In this document: in pieces, positions 46,101 through 58,500 of the stretch
How the letters are laid out: every line of letters begins with the position of its first letter
Position numbering within the stretch: position 1 is the stretch's first letter
Notes under the pieces: generated by a model
Seen by the model: the letters and a program-made list of their open reading frames with translations, nothing else
Told to the model about the DNA's origin: nothing
The model's database searches: none
Position numbers and translations under genes: made by a program
Origin: Tridacna crocea
Taxonomy: Eukaryota; Mollusca; Bivalvia; Cardiida; Cardiidae
Assembly (NCBI GenBank): GCA_943736015.1
Contig: OX031070.1
Span: forward strand, 41,316,173-41,380,172
Length of the DNA stretch: 64,000 bases
Direction of reading: 5' to 3'

Positions 46101-49100
46101 GAACATCGAACACATGATGGCTCTTACAGAATATGGCAGTATGCAATGGGGTACTGAAATAAATGTACATATATTTTGTTTTATAGGGCTCGACTACCAC
46201 CTGGTGAATTGTATTGCAGTACCTGTATCTTTACTACCGATTGAGAATGTTCATTTTAGTTAAGCAATGTTTAAAGTGGGCTTAATGCATCTGCAAAAAA
46301 GCATCGACCCTTGTCATCCTGCCAATTCATGCAGGCTGGCATGGGTCAAAACATTTTGCTGTTTTTATATTTCATGCTTGTCCAAGGACCAGCCTATCTC
46401 ATCTTACAACCTGCAGATAGACATAAAAGATTTTATGGATCCCTACTTAACCCTTTCCCAAACGACAAACTTTTGGACTAGACCAAATTGAAAGCATTTG
46501 CACAATTCAACTCTTGTTGAAAAGATGATTTCTGCCTATGATAGGGTAGAAAACATTGTGGGAAAAGGAGAAAATGCTGGTTACCAGCATTTTCTCCTTT
46601 TCCCATAATGTTTTCAAAAGGCTATTATTCCAGACCTGTAGAAACCAGGGACTGTTTGGGAAAGGGTTAAATGAAGACTTGCTTGCTATAATGCATCATG
46701 GAAATTCAATAAACCTTTACCATACCATTCCTCATTAAAAAGACACTTAGCAAAAAAAAAAGCTTTTGAGAAACTTGTAGAGGTAAAAATGTAGGTAACT
46801 AATTTTTTTTTAACATTTTAAAAACAGGTTTCTTCTCACAGGACAGCTCTCACTCTTTATTAAACAACAAATTTGTAGGCTGGTCAAAATTGAAAGGATA
46901 TGCATATGTAATATGAAATATTACACGAAACACAAAATTTGTCTTTCATGGGTCTGAAAACATTGTTAGTAAAAGGAGAAAATGCTGGTTACCAGCATTT
47001 TTCCACAATGTTTTCAGAAGGCTTCTACCTCAGGGCCGTTAAAACATGGAATTGTATGGTAAAGAGTTAAAATGTTGTCTGCAATGTAGAGCACCGCTCC
47101 CAAATCACCATAAAAGTAAACGCTTTACCATCCAGACGTATCCTGGGCATTCACTATAGCACTGTTATCTATGAGAAGTTTTGCCGTTCGTGCCATGCCT
47201 TCCATAATCTCTATGCTTGTGGCATCCGGATTGAAGCTTGCTGTCATGTGTAGCGGAGTTTCTTTATCCAAATGTGTGGTCATGTTTACGTCTGCACCAT
47301 GACGGATGAGAAAACTGGAAGAAAACTCATCCCCTGTGTGAAGGGGAATGAAATAGTACAGTATCTGAATGAACTACACAATTCAAGTTCATAGCATCAA
47401 TAATCGTAAAAACAATCAATGTTCCCTGATATTTATCCCTTTTCGAAATTTCACATTTTAGACTCTTTCAAATTCAAAATTTCTGCAGATGACTGATTCA
47501 AAATCCGTATAACCCTTTCTCATACGACAAACTTTTGGACTAGACCAATTTGAAAGCATTTGCAGACAACAACTCTTGCTGAAAAGATGATTTCTGTCTA
47601 TGATAGGGTAGTAAACATTGTGGGAAAAGGAGAAAATGCTGGTTACCAGCATTTTCTCCTTTTCCCATAATGTTTTCAAAAGGCTACTATTCCAGACCCG
47701 TAAAAACCAGGGATTATTTGAGAAAGGGATAAATGAGCTCAGGTTCTCTAGACGAGTAGAAAACATTGCAGAAAAAGTAGGAAATGCTGGTTACCAGCAT
47801 TTCCTTTTCCCACAATGATTTCAAAGCTTTCTCACATGGGGACTTTAGAGGGCATTGTGAGGCAAAGGGTTAACAGAATCATGGATGCATGCAAAGACAG
47901 ACATGGCCACTTGCTCTGTTATTAGGATGCATTTTCTTCTTTTCCAATGATGTCTCTTACCCCTTTTCTAATACAAATATCACAAATCTAGCCACATTTA
48001 CCTTGTTGTCTGCAATTGTTTGGATATGGACAAGTTCAAATTTTTGTCCTTTGGTAAAGATTTAAACCTTATTCAAAATATACTGTAAAATACTGTGTGA
48101 AAGAACCTACCCGCAAAGAATTTAACACTTTACCAGATGACAAAGTTGACAGCCTTTGCAGACCACAAAATGTATATGACTCAAAAATTGAATTTCATTC
48201 TCAAAAATGGAAAAAAGAGAATTGTGGACAAGGAAAATAACCAGTTACTAGTTTTTTCTCCTTCTTTTACAATGCTTTCTACTTTTTTAAATACAAAAGT
48301 CTCTAGCTATCTTATATGTGAATGCTGTAATATCTTTAATTTCGACAAGTCCAAAATTCTGTTTTCTGGTATAGAGCTTACAACTAAGTTATAGAGATAA
48401 AAGGAAGTAAGAGAGAGATCTTTATGGAAGAGTCAAAGGAAGCCAACTTAGCTTATCATACCTACCCCTTTTAATGGCTTTATGCAGGAGACTTTTGCCA
48501 GTATTATCTTTACTACTGGTATTGACATGATGTGTTATCAGAGTCTGGGCAACACTTTCCTGGCGAGACTTCAAGGCAAGGTCCAGCGGCAGATCTCCCA
48601 AATTATCGACTTCATTTAGTTTTACATTCAACTGAAATAAACATGAATTGCTCTAAGCTTTTGTGCAAGTGTAGCCTATTTAAATCTTTAAGCCTTTAAC
48701 TCAATTTCTTACAATCATAACTAGATTATCTACTATCAAAATCAAAGAAAAACAACCTTCAAAATGGAAACTAGAATTTTATGAGTCAGAGTAAAAACCT
48801 TTATAGGTTACTGCACAAATACATTTTAAAACCATAAAAAGGAAAGGTTTTTTTTTTTTTTTTTTTCTCACAACTGAGAAAAAAACTTGCACTTGCAATA
48901 GCAAATGGTCTTTTCCCCACAATGCTTTCTACAAAATTTGGTAAATGTATTTTTAAACCTTTCAAATATTCTACTTTAAAGAAAGTTGTAGTTTATCTAA
49001 ATATACATGTAACTTTTTACCAACCCTACTGAATTTTAAGGATCCTGAAGAAGATTGCTGTTTGAAAACAGTGGGGGAATAGGAGAACATGCTCGTAACC

Positions 49101-52100
49101 AACATAATTACATTTTTCCTTTTCCAACATTGTCAGTGCCAATTTAATTTTTGTCAAATCGAAAATTGGAATGAGTAAAAATACTGGTATAGGAAATGTA
49201 ATGGTTCAACCTTTGTCAAAAAATTTACATTACATACATGTACAAATATCAAACTCAAAACTCAATACATCTGTACAAGTCCTCTCCCATATGACAGAAT
49301 TCTAGAATTGTCATAACAGAAATAAAGTTTTAGATGACAAATGAAAAGTGACTCAAATGGATAAATGAGATGTAAAATAAAAGAAAACATTATTGGAAAA
49401 GGAGGAAATGCTGGTTACCAGCACTGTCTCCTTTTTCAACAATGTTTTCAAAAGCCTCTTTCCTCATCGGTTGTGAAAACACAACATTGTACAGTAAGAA
49501 ACTAAATTTAATTCCTACAGCCACCAAAATACAAATACATGTACAGATACCTTGTCTTGGAATCAAGGCCTGTGTATTAAAGCAAACAAATAAATTTTGT
49601 TAATTCAAATAAAGGAAAAAGCACATAACAGTCATACCTGTGAATCATATTCAATTAAATACAAGAACACAACATCCTCTCGCTTAGCTCGGATTGCCGT
49701 ATGTAGCGGATAATCTGTTTTGGCTTTGAACATTTTGTACAACAATGGAGCGGGCATTGAGGCGAAGTCATCACTTGTAAAATCATTCTGTACAAAAAAC
49801 AGAAACAACAGTTAACCTGTAAAGTATTTCACATCTTAGTTAGTTTTGTGCCCAGAGTTGATCAGGAAAAGATTACACAGATTCAGTCTGATCTCTGATC
49901 TACTCTATCCACTTCAGTGTCTGAGCCAATCTGGGCAACAATGAAATTGCTGGTCTTCTCTCAAATAACTGTTGGGTTTATTATGTGTTATTGTATACCA
50001 GAGGTCTAAGTAAGTACTGCATCACTTTAAGCCTGTTAATTTCACATATATCGTGGCAAAAGTTCTTTCAAGTTCCCAAGAACAATCTTTCTCGATTCTT
50101 GGTTCCTTGAATTTGCAGGTATTCAAGACATAATCTGGGCAGTTTCAAACACTGATCCACTCATCACAAGGTTTTCTCCGAAATAAAAGGCTGACGATCT
50201 ATCCCTATACTATTTCTAAACCCTTCATTACATATTCTAAGTTTTAATAACAACCCTGAAGTAGCAAGGTTTGAAAACATTGTGGGAAAAGGAGAAAATG
50301 CTGATTACCACTGATGAGTCACATTCACCTTTTTGTCTTTAAATACTTTTAAAATGGTCTAACATTTTGTTATGAGGTAAAAGATTAACCCTTTACCAAA
50401 CAATCCCTGGTTTTTTAACAACCCTGAGATAGATGCCTTTTGAAAACATTGTGGGAAAAGGAGAAAATGCTGGTAACCAGCATTTTCTCCTTTTCCCACA
50501 ATGTTTTCTACTCTGCTGGAAGAAAATTTCAAATTTTGAGTTACTTTTATTGTGTCATCTGCAAGGGCTTTGAATTTGGACAAGTCTAAAATTATGTTGT
50601 TTGGTAATGAGTTAATAGGTCAGGATGATATGTACAGAGCTCCAGATAGAGGGAGTGATTTTTATTTCAAAATTGAAAATATTGAAAATTCTCCACTAAA
50701 CCCTATGTTGTGGGTACTCATTAGAATCGTCTCATCGAGACGATTCTAATGAGTACCCACAACATAGGCTTTCACAGAGAAATAATGGATTTAGAATTCC
50801 ATCACTCCCTCTCATCTGGAGCTCTGATATGTACATGTAGTTGTTATGGTATGTATGAACTTACCCAGTGATTTGAAATTAATTCTGAACAATGGCTTTT
50901 GAGTATTTCTGCATTCATTTCCTCAGCTGTTTGGTAAAACTCAATACAGTTCTTCATGTTAACATATGACATCAGCCCATTCTCACACCTGTGCAATAAA
51001 TTTAAAGGTAATATTTGTATATTAACAATAGTGATTCATTGATATCTGGACCCTTAAGAATACAGATATTAAAACTAGAGCTATCACTAAACATGATTAT
51101 ACCTCCCACCAGCTCCTTGTCAAAAAAAAAAAAGGACTTTGTCGCAGAATGCAGAATGGTTTAGTACAAAAGTAAGAGTTGGAAAAAAATTCAAGGGGAG
51201 ATAATTCCCTAACAAATCACGGCAGGGTCATAAAAATTGCACTTGCACAACTTCATATATAAAGGAACCATGTGTGTAAATTTAAGTTCAGTAACTGAAA
51301 AACTATTGGAGAATTGCTCCGGACAAATTTGTGTCTACGGACAGACAGACGGCCATGGCGATTCTACTGTACCCCCTCCACTAAGTTGTGGGGGGTATAA
51401 ACAATGAGGGTAAAAGAGGTTGAAAAACATTGTTAGAAAAGGAGAACATGCTGTGCGCAGCTGTCTCCTTTCCCACAAAGTTTTCTAACATTTAGCCCTT
51501 TACCTGTGTACACAATCCTATGTTTGGACAAGCACGAGGGATGACGCTTTTCAAACATTGTGGTAAAAGGAGAAAATGCTGATTGCCAGCATTTTCTCCT
51601 TTTTCCACATTGTTTTCAAAAGCTTTCTTTCCCAGGGTCGTGAAAACCTTGGACTGCCTGGGAAAGAGTTAAATGTGACTTGAAGGATAAGATTATCATT
51701 GTCATTCAAACTGCATGAGAATTTTCCTACAATGTTTTCATAAGTCTCTTTCCCAAGGGTCATTAAAACTTCGTGGATGGTGTAGTAAAGGATTAGTGCT
51801 TACTTTCAAGTCTGTCTTTTATCTACAGCATCTAACCATTGCAAAACAATCAGTAAGGAATGACATTTTCTTTATTGACTGTTACTTTAACCTTTCCCAA
51901 ATGACAAAATGTTAGACTGGTTCAAATTGAAAGCACTTGCAGATGACAAAATAAATGTGGCTCAAAAATTGAAAGTCGTTTTGAGAAGGGTAGAAAACAT
52001 TGTGGGAAAAGGAGAAAATGCTGGTTACCAGCATTTTCTCCTTTTCCCACAATGTTTTCTAAAGGCTTCTATCTCAGGGTCGAAAAAACCAGGGATTGTT

Positions 52101-52547
52101 TGGTAAAGGGTTAAAAGTGGATTATTAATCAGTTATATACTAATACCTTTGTCGCAGATGTTCTAGTTTGAACCTTGTCGCAGCTCGGAGGAGTTCCAGT
52201 AAAAAAGTGCTGTCCGACTCTATATTAATGTCATCAGTGTAAACCCATTTCATCAGGGCATAGGCTACTTTATACTGTATATCTGAAACAAAACAGAACA
52301 GAGCTGACTTTTTTCAGAGTAGGCGAATGGAATTGCTTTTGAACAACATGTAATTCTTGATAATTGTACAAAATGAACTAGAGCTATTACTAAATGTGAT
52401 TATACCCCACACCAGGCCCTTGTCACAAAAACAGGTCTTCTGTCACAGAATGCAAAATGAATTAGAACAAAAGTAAGAGTTGAAAAAAGTTCAAGGGGAG
52501 ACAATATTCCACAACAAATCTCAGCAGGGTCATGAAAATTGCAAATG

Positions 52548-52591
<44 letters not shown>

Positions 52592-55500
52592 GGGGAGGAA
52601 CCCTGTGAGTTCAGTTCATGAAAAACTGTTAGAGTATTGCTTCCAACAAATTTGTGTCTACTGACAGACGGACGGAGAGATTCCAGTATATCCCCCTCTA
52701 CTTTAATGTGGGAGGGTATAATAAAATGACAATTTGCGACTGGTAAAATACTTGAACCCCTGCTTGCATTTTTGCTCACACATTGATCCAAACCATCATT
52801 TACAAGTATTGCTACCCTAATCACTAATCCATAACCCAGTGCCTTGATTCATACTATGACAAAATTAATGTGACAAAGATTGGTCCTTTTGTTTGTTCTG
52901 TTTGGAAATTTGATATTTCTTAACCCTTTCCCAAACAAGCCCTGGTTTTTACGTGTCTGCATTACAAGTCTTTTTAAAACACTGTGGGAAAAGGAGAAAT
53001 TGCTCATAACAAGCAATTTCTCCTTTTCCCACAGTGTTTTAAAAAGACTTGTAATGCAGACACGTAAAATCGGAAAACTTTCTGCCATTCTCATCAAATT
53101 CAAAATTGTTATCTGCAAACACTTTGAGTTTGGGACAGTCTAAAATTTGTCATTTGGGAATGGGTTACGTATTTCTTAACAAACAAATACATGTTCTCCT
53201 GATCATCAAAGTGAAAGGGCAACACTTTGTGCAGTCTGATCATAATCTTCACTGTTGTATATAGTGCTTTAAGCCTTTAGCAAACAATTCCTGATTTTAA
53301 GGCAGATACCTTATGAAAATATTGTGGGAAAAGGAGAAAATGCTGGTAACAAGCATTTTCTCCTTTTCCCACAATATTTTCTACTCTTCCCAAAGTCAAG
53401 TTTTAATTTTTGAGTAATGTTTGATTTGTCGTCGGCAAATGCTTTCAATTTAGCATATCTAAAATTTTGTTGTTTGTTAAAGAGTTAATCCTTTACCACA
53501 CAATGACGACTTTTAACGACCCTTAGGAGGAGGCCTTTTGAAAACTTCTCCTTTTCCCACAAAGTTTTCTTGTCTATTAGAGCAAAATTGCATCATTTGA
53601 GCCACTCAGAAATTATCACCCCCAAATGCTTTAGATTTGGATAGGTCTAAAATACTGCTGTGTGGTAAAGGGTTGGGGTTTTACATCTGTTTAACCCTTT
53701 ACCCCGTAAGGCATTTCTATGGTATCTCTAATTGACTCTAAATAACAGTAAGGATGAAGCCATTTCTTATGTGTATATGACACCTTTTGATAGTGTAGAA
53801 AACATTGTGGCAAAAGGTGAAATTGCTCGTCACGAGCAATTTCACCTTTTGCCACAATGTTTTCCAAAGGCTTCTACAAGCAATGTGTAGAAATGAGTAT
53901 CTATGGAGTAAAGGGTTAACATCACTTACCTGAAAAATTTAGTTCTGACACTTTAGATAGATCTTCTACTCCCCAAAAATCACTGCGAGCTGCCAATACA
54001 AATCTGTGTCCAAATAACTTCTCATCTCCTTCTAAATGTATTGTTAAATCACTGCAGAAAAAAGAAACAAAATTTTTCTTTATTAATCTTGCATTTTCTA
54101 GCAATATTGTCAAAGGACGTCGGGGTCATCAAAACACACAACTGTTTGGTAAACTAAAGAATTAACCCTTTCCCAAACGGCAGATTTTGGACCAGACCAA
54201 ACTGAAAGCATTTTGCAGGTGACAAATTAACAGTTGCTAAAAAGATGATTTTTCTGTATGACAGGTTAGAAAACAGTGTGTGGGAAAAGGAGAAAATGCT
54301 GGTTACCGGCATTTTCTCCTTTTCCCACAATGTTTTCAAAAGGCTTCTATTCCTGACCCGTAAAAACCAGGGATTGTTTGGGAAAGGGTTTAGGAGGTAT
54401 ACTGGAATGTCTTTGACTGGTGAGGAAACTTTAGAAAAGCAAAAAATACTAGGTACTAGTTTTTCAGATCTTTAGGTAAAGGGTTAATAAGCATAAAGTT
54501 ACCTCTTGACAACAAATCAAATGTGGTTAAAAAACTGGAATTTTCATTTGGTAGGGTAGAAAACATTGTTGGAACAGGAAACACTACTAATCAATGACAT
54601 TTTCTCCTTTTCCCACAAGTTTTTTTCGAAAACAGTATTCCTCAAGATAATTATAACAGGATAAAGGGTTAATGTCAAATTGAAAACAAAAAACTCTTCA
54701 TTTCAAACCAGCCAGTCAAGGAAAAAGTACAATAGTTGTTAATAGTTCCTTTAGGAGCCAGTGTAGATAAAGATTAGACTCCACCAAAAGTGCAGTCTGG
54801 TCACAGACCTATATTGTCTTCTTTCCTAAGAGATTCTTAGCAAAATAATGATTACTTTGGTCTTCTTTCTGGACCAAAAACGCATGTGTGATATACATGA
54901 ATTAAGTGTTCTGAGAATTAAATCTTTAGCAGACAACAAAATTTTAGCCTTGTCCATATTGAACGCATTTGCAGACGGCAATTTAAATGTGACTCAAATA
55001 ATGGAATTTGATCTTGACAGGGTTGAAAACATTGTGGGGAAAAGGAGAAAATGCTGCTTACCAGCATTTTCTCCTTTTACCACAATGTTTTCAAAAGGCT
55101 TCTTCCTCAATGGTATTAAAAGTCATCACTGTGTGGTAAAGGGTTCATGGACATTTACCTATATAGTTCTTTATCAAACAAGTCAGCAACTGTGTTCAGG
55201 AGGCGGGCCACAAAATTGTTATCATTGCTCTTCTCAGATGTAGCGGAGACGACCTGGTACTTCTTTTCCACCTCCGCAAGGCGCTTCTGCAACTTGACGT
55301 ATTCTTCACGGAGAAGACGTAGATGGTTCTGCAGCTTTGTGACTTCTGCTGAATATTAGATAAGTGAAAGTAAAATATCTGAAATAAATCTGGGACTGTA
55401 CTAACCCAGTACAACAGGGATTTGATGACCCTGAGGATGAAGGCATTGGAAAACAATGTGTGAAATGGAGAAAATACTGGTTACCAGCATTTTCTCGTTT

Positions 55501-58500
55501 TTTGGCAGTCGTTTCCATCCTGTCAAAGGTAAGAATCATCGGTTGAGCTATGTTTATTTTGTCGTCTGCAATTGCTTTCATTTTTCCTGTGACCAAAATC
55601 TTGTTATTTGGTAATGAAATAATAAAATTCTGTATCCATGTATTTCTGAATCAAAAGGAAATACATCTGTTAATTAGAGATATTCAACCAATTTTAGCTG
55701 AAAAGAAATTTCACAGAAGCAGCATTATAATGATATAATCATGATCAAACTGTATTTTGTAATATCTAGATTGTTACTTGCATGTTCTATGCTACTCTCC
55801 AGTCTGATCTTTGTCTACCAGAAAACACTTGATTGTCAAAAAAACCTAATACCATGAAATCTGAAGTTTCAATGACCCTGGGTAATTTTGCTTTTGAAAA
55901 TATTGTGGGAAAATGCCTTTCATGGTCAAATCTATTCATTTGAACCATATTCAATTCGTTGTCTGTAAATGCTTTGAATTTGGACCAGTCTAAAACATTG
56001 CTATGTGGTAAAGATTACACTCTTTACCAAACAACAAAATTTTAGACCGGTCCAAATTGAAAGCACTTGCAGATGACAAAATAAACATAACTCAAAAAAT
56101 AAAATTTCTTTACAACAAGGTAAAACAAAACATTGTGGGAAAGGAAGAAAATGCTGGCTACCAGCATTTTCTCCTTTTCCCACAATGTTTTCAAAAGCTT
56201 TCTCCTTCAGGGGTGCCGTCATTGAGTGGTAAATATTTAAAAAAAATCTTTTATGACATGTGTATCTATTGTATCTATATTCAGAGTCTTTTTTTTTTCC
56301 TTTTTGGCAACAATGTCTCACACTGAGATAGAGTATTTAAGAAAGAGTTATGACAGAGAAAATGACATAGCACAATCAAAAACAGTGTCACAACACACAA
56401 AAAGAACCAAAACAACAAGAGGGAATGCTAAAATGCTATGCATATTTACCAAGTACTAAGTACTAAAATTAATGTAATTATAGACAAGTGCTGGTATTGA
56501 AAACTACATTACTTAACAAAGTTAGAGTGCATAGTTCACTTACTAGTATAAAGAGTTACCATAAAATACAGGGTGAAAGCAGGACAAAAATTTAGAGAGT
56601 AGGAAAAAAGTCAGAGTGCAGAACGAAAATATAATGGGCGGGACAAAACAGGTAGAGTGATAATAGATGTAAGATTGTAGGAAAAGAAGTCAGAGTGCAG
56701 GAGTACAGGACAAAATGTAAGAAATTACATCAGTAAGTCGGAGTACAAATCAAAATGACTACTATGCACAACATACAGTTAGACAGATGGACAAAGAGCA
56801 AGTGTGTAGGACCAAAAAGTTACAGCACTGGACAAAAGGTTAAGTGCACAATGAAATTTATCCCTCTACCATTTAATCCTGACTGTTAACGATCCTGGCT
56901 GTTAATGAAGTCCATTGAAAACATTGTTGGAAAAGGAGAAAATGCTGGTAACCAGCATTTTCTCCTTTTCCAACAATGTTTTCTACCCTGTCACAGACAA
57001 ATTTCATCATTGAAATCGCAATCAATTTGTCGTCTGCAAAAGCTTTCAATTTGGACCAGTCTAAAATTTTGTCGTTTGGTAAAGAGTTAATAGTGCAGGA
57101 TCAGCAGCTACAGTGGTGTCCGTGGTCATGAGGTAGAGCGTTGGCCTCATAACCTAAGGGTCCTGAGTTTCTCAATCGATGTAAAATAAATATGTTTAGA
57201 CTAACAGCTACAGTGCAGGACAAAAAGTCAGACACTAGGACAGAAATCTTGAGTACAGACAGAAGGTCATTAAGCAGGACAAAATACAGTCCAACAAGGG
57301 CAGGTGTAAAAAGTCAGAGTACAGGAAAAACCATGAAAGTGCAGGACAAGAAGATGCCAGAACACTGCAGATATTGACTAACGTTTTAGCAGATAAGCCC
57401 AATTCCTTTCAATTATCAAGTAACATAATGTATAGAAAAACTGCGCATCTTATCATCCTAGTTTTAAAGTTATAGTTTTCCAAGGAGTTATTGCATAATC
57501 ACATAATCAACCAGAGCTCTTCTGAGAGTTGCTCAACTCTTTACCAAACAACAAACTCTTGAACTTACACAAGTCCAAATTGAAAGCATTTGCAGACAAG
57601 AAAATAAATGTGAATCAAATATGGAAATTTGATTTGGAAAGGGTAAAAAACACTGTGGGCCCACAATGTTTTGGAAGGCTTTCTTTCTCAGGGTCGTTAA
57701 AAGTCGGGATTGTAAAGTACAGAATTAGCTTCCATGTATAGGTAAGCTCTCTCCATGACAAAACTAAAGAGTTGCTAAGATGATAGGATTTACATGTATC
57801 TTTAACCCATTACCACACAATCCCTACTTTTAATGACCCTGAAAAAAAAACGCCTTTTGAAAACATTATAGGAAAAGGAGAAAATGCTGGAAACCAGGAT
57901 TTTCTCCTTTACCTACTATGTTTTCTACCCTTCCCATAACAAATTTTTATTTTTGAGTCATGTTGATTTTGTCGTCTGCAAATGCTTTCAATTTGGACAA
58001 GTCTAAAACTTTGTCGTTTGGTAAAGAGTTAAAAAAAAGAGGATAGAAAAAAAGGTTAGCAGCATTTTCTCCTTTTCCAAAGGACACAAAAAAAATACCT
58101 TCATTAATTACATATAACTCTTATTATCATGTATTTTATTTACTCATCATTTATTTTGCATTAAATCTTACTAGTATTTAGTTTCTTTCCACAATGAATT
58201 TATGTAAATTAGGAAATAAACTGTTGTTCATATTTTTAAAGAAATGTATTACCGTAAAAACTGATATGATAAACATAATTCTGTTCCTGACAACAACATT
58301 AACAAACATAAGCTAAAAAGAATAAAAAGAAAATACATGTAGATATAATTATAAAAAGGAATAAAGACGTACTACATATATCAAAAACAAAACTGTGACA
58401 ATTTGGGCTAATGCCATTTGCTAGCAAGCATTGAAAGCAACTGGGAGTGACACACAATGAGGGGAAATGACAATAAGTAAAACTTGCCCGAAGAATTATT

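Noticed and set aside
48466-48470. Alternative donor of ANKFY1 exon 7 four bases downstream
   Set aside because: It would join exon 8 in a frame that stops at once.
57112-57180. Functional tRNA-Met gene
   Set aside because: The CAT loop region looks right but the T arm is broken (gagtttctcaatcg) and no acceptor stem closes, so a SINE head or pseudogene is more likely.
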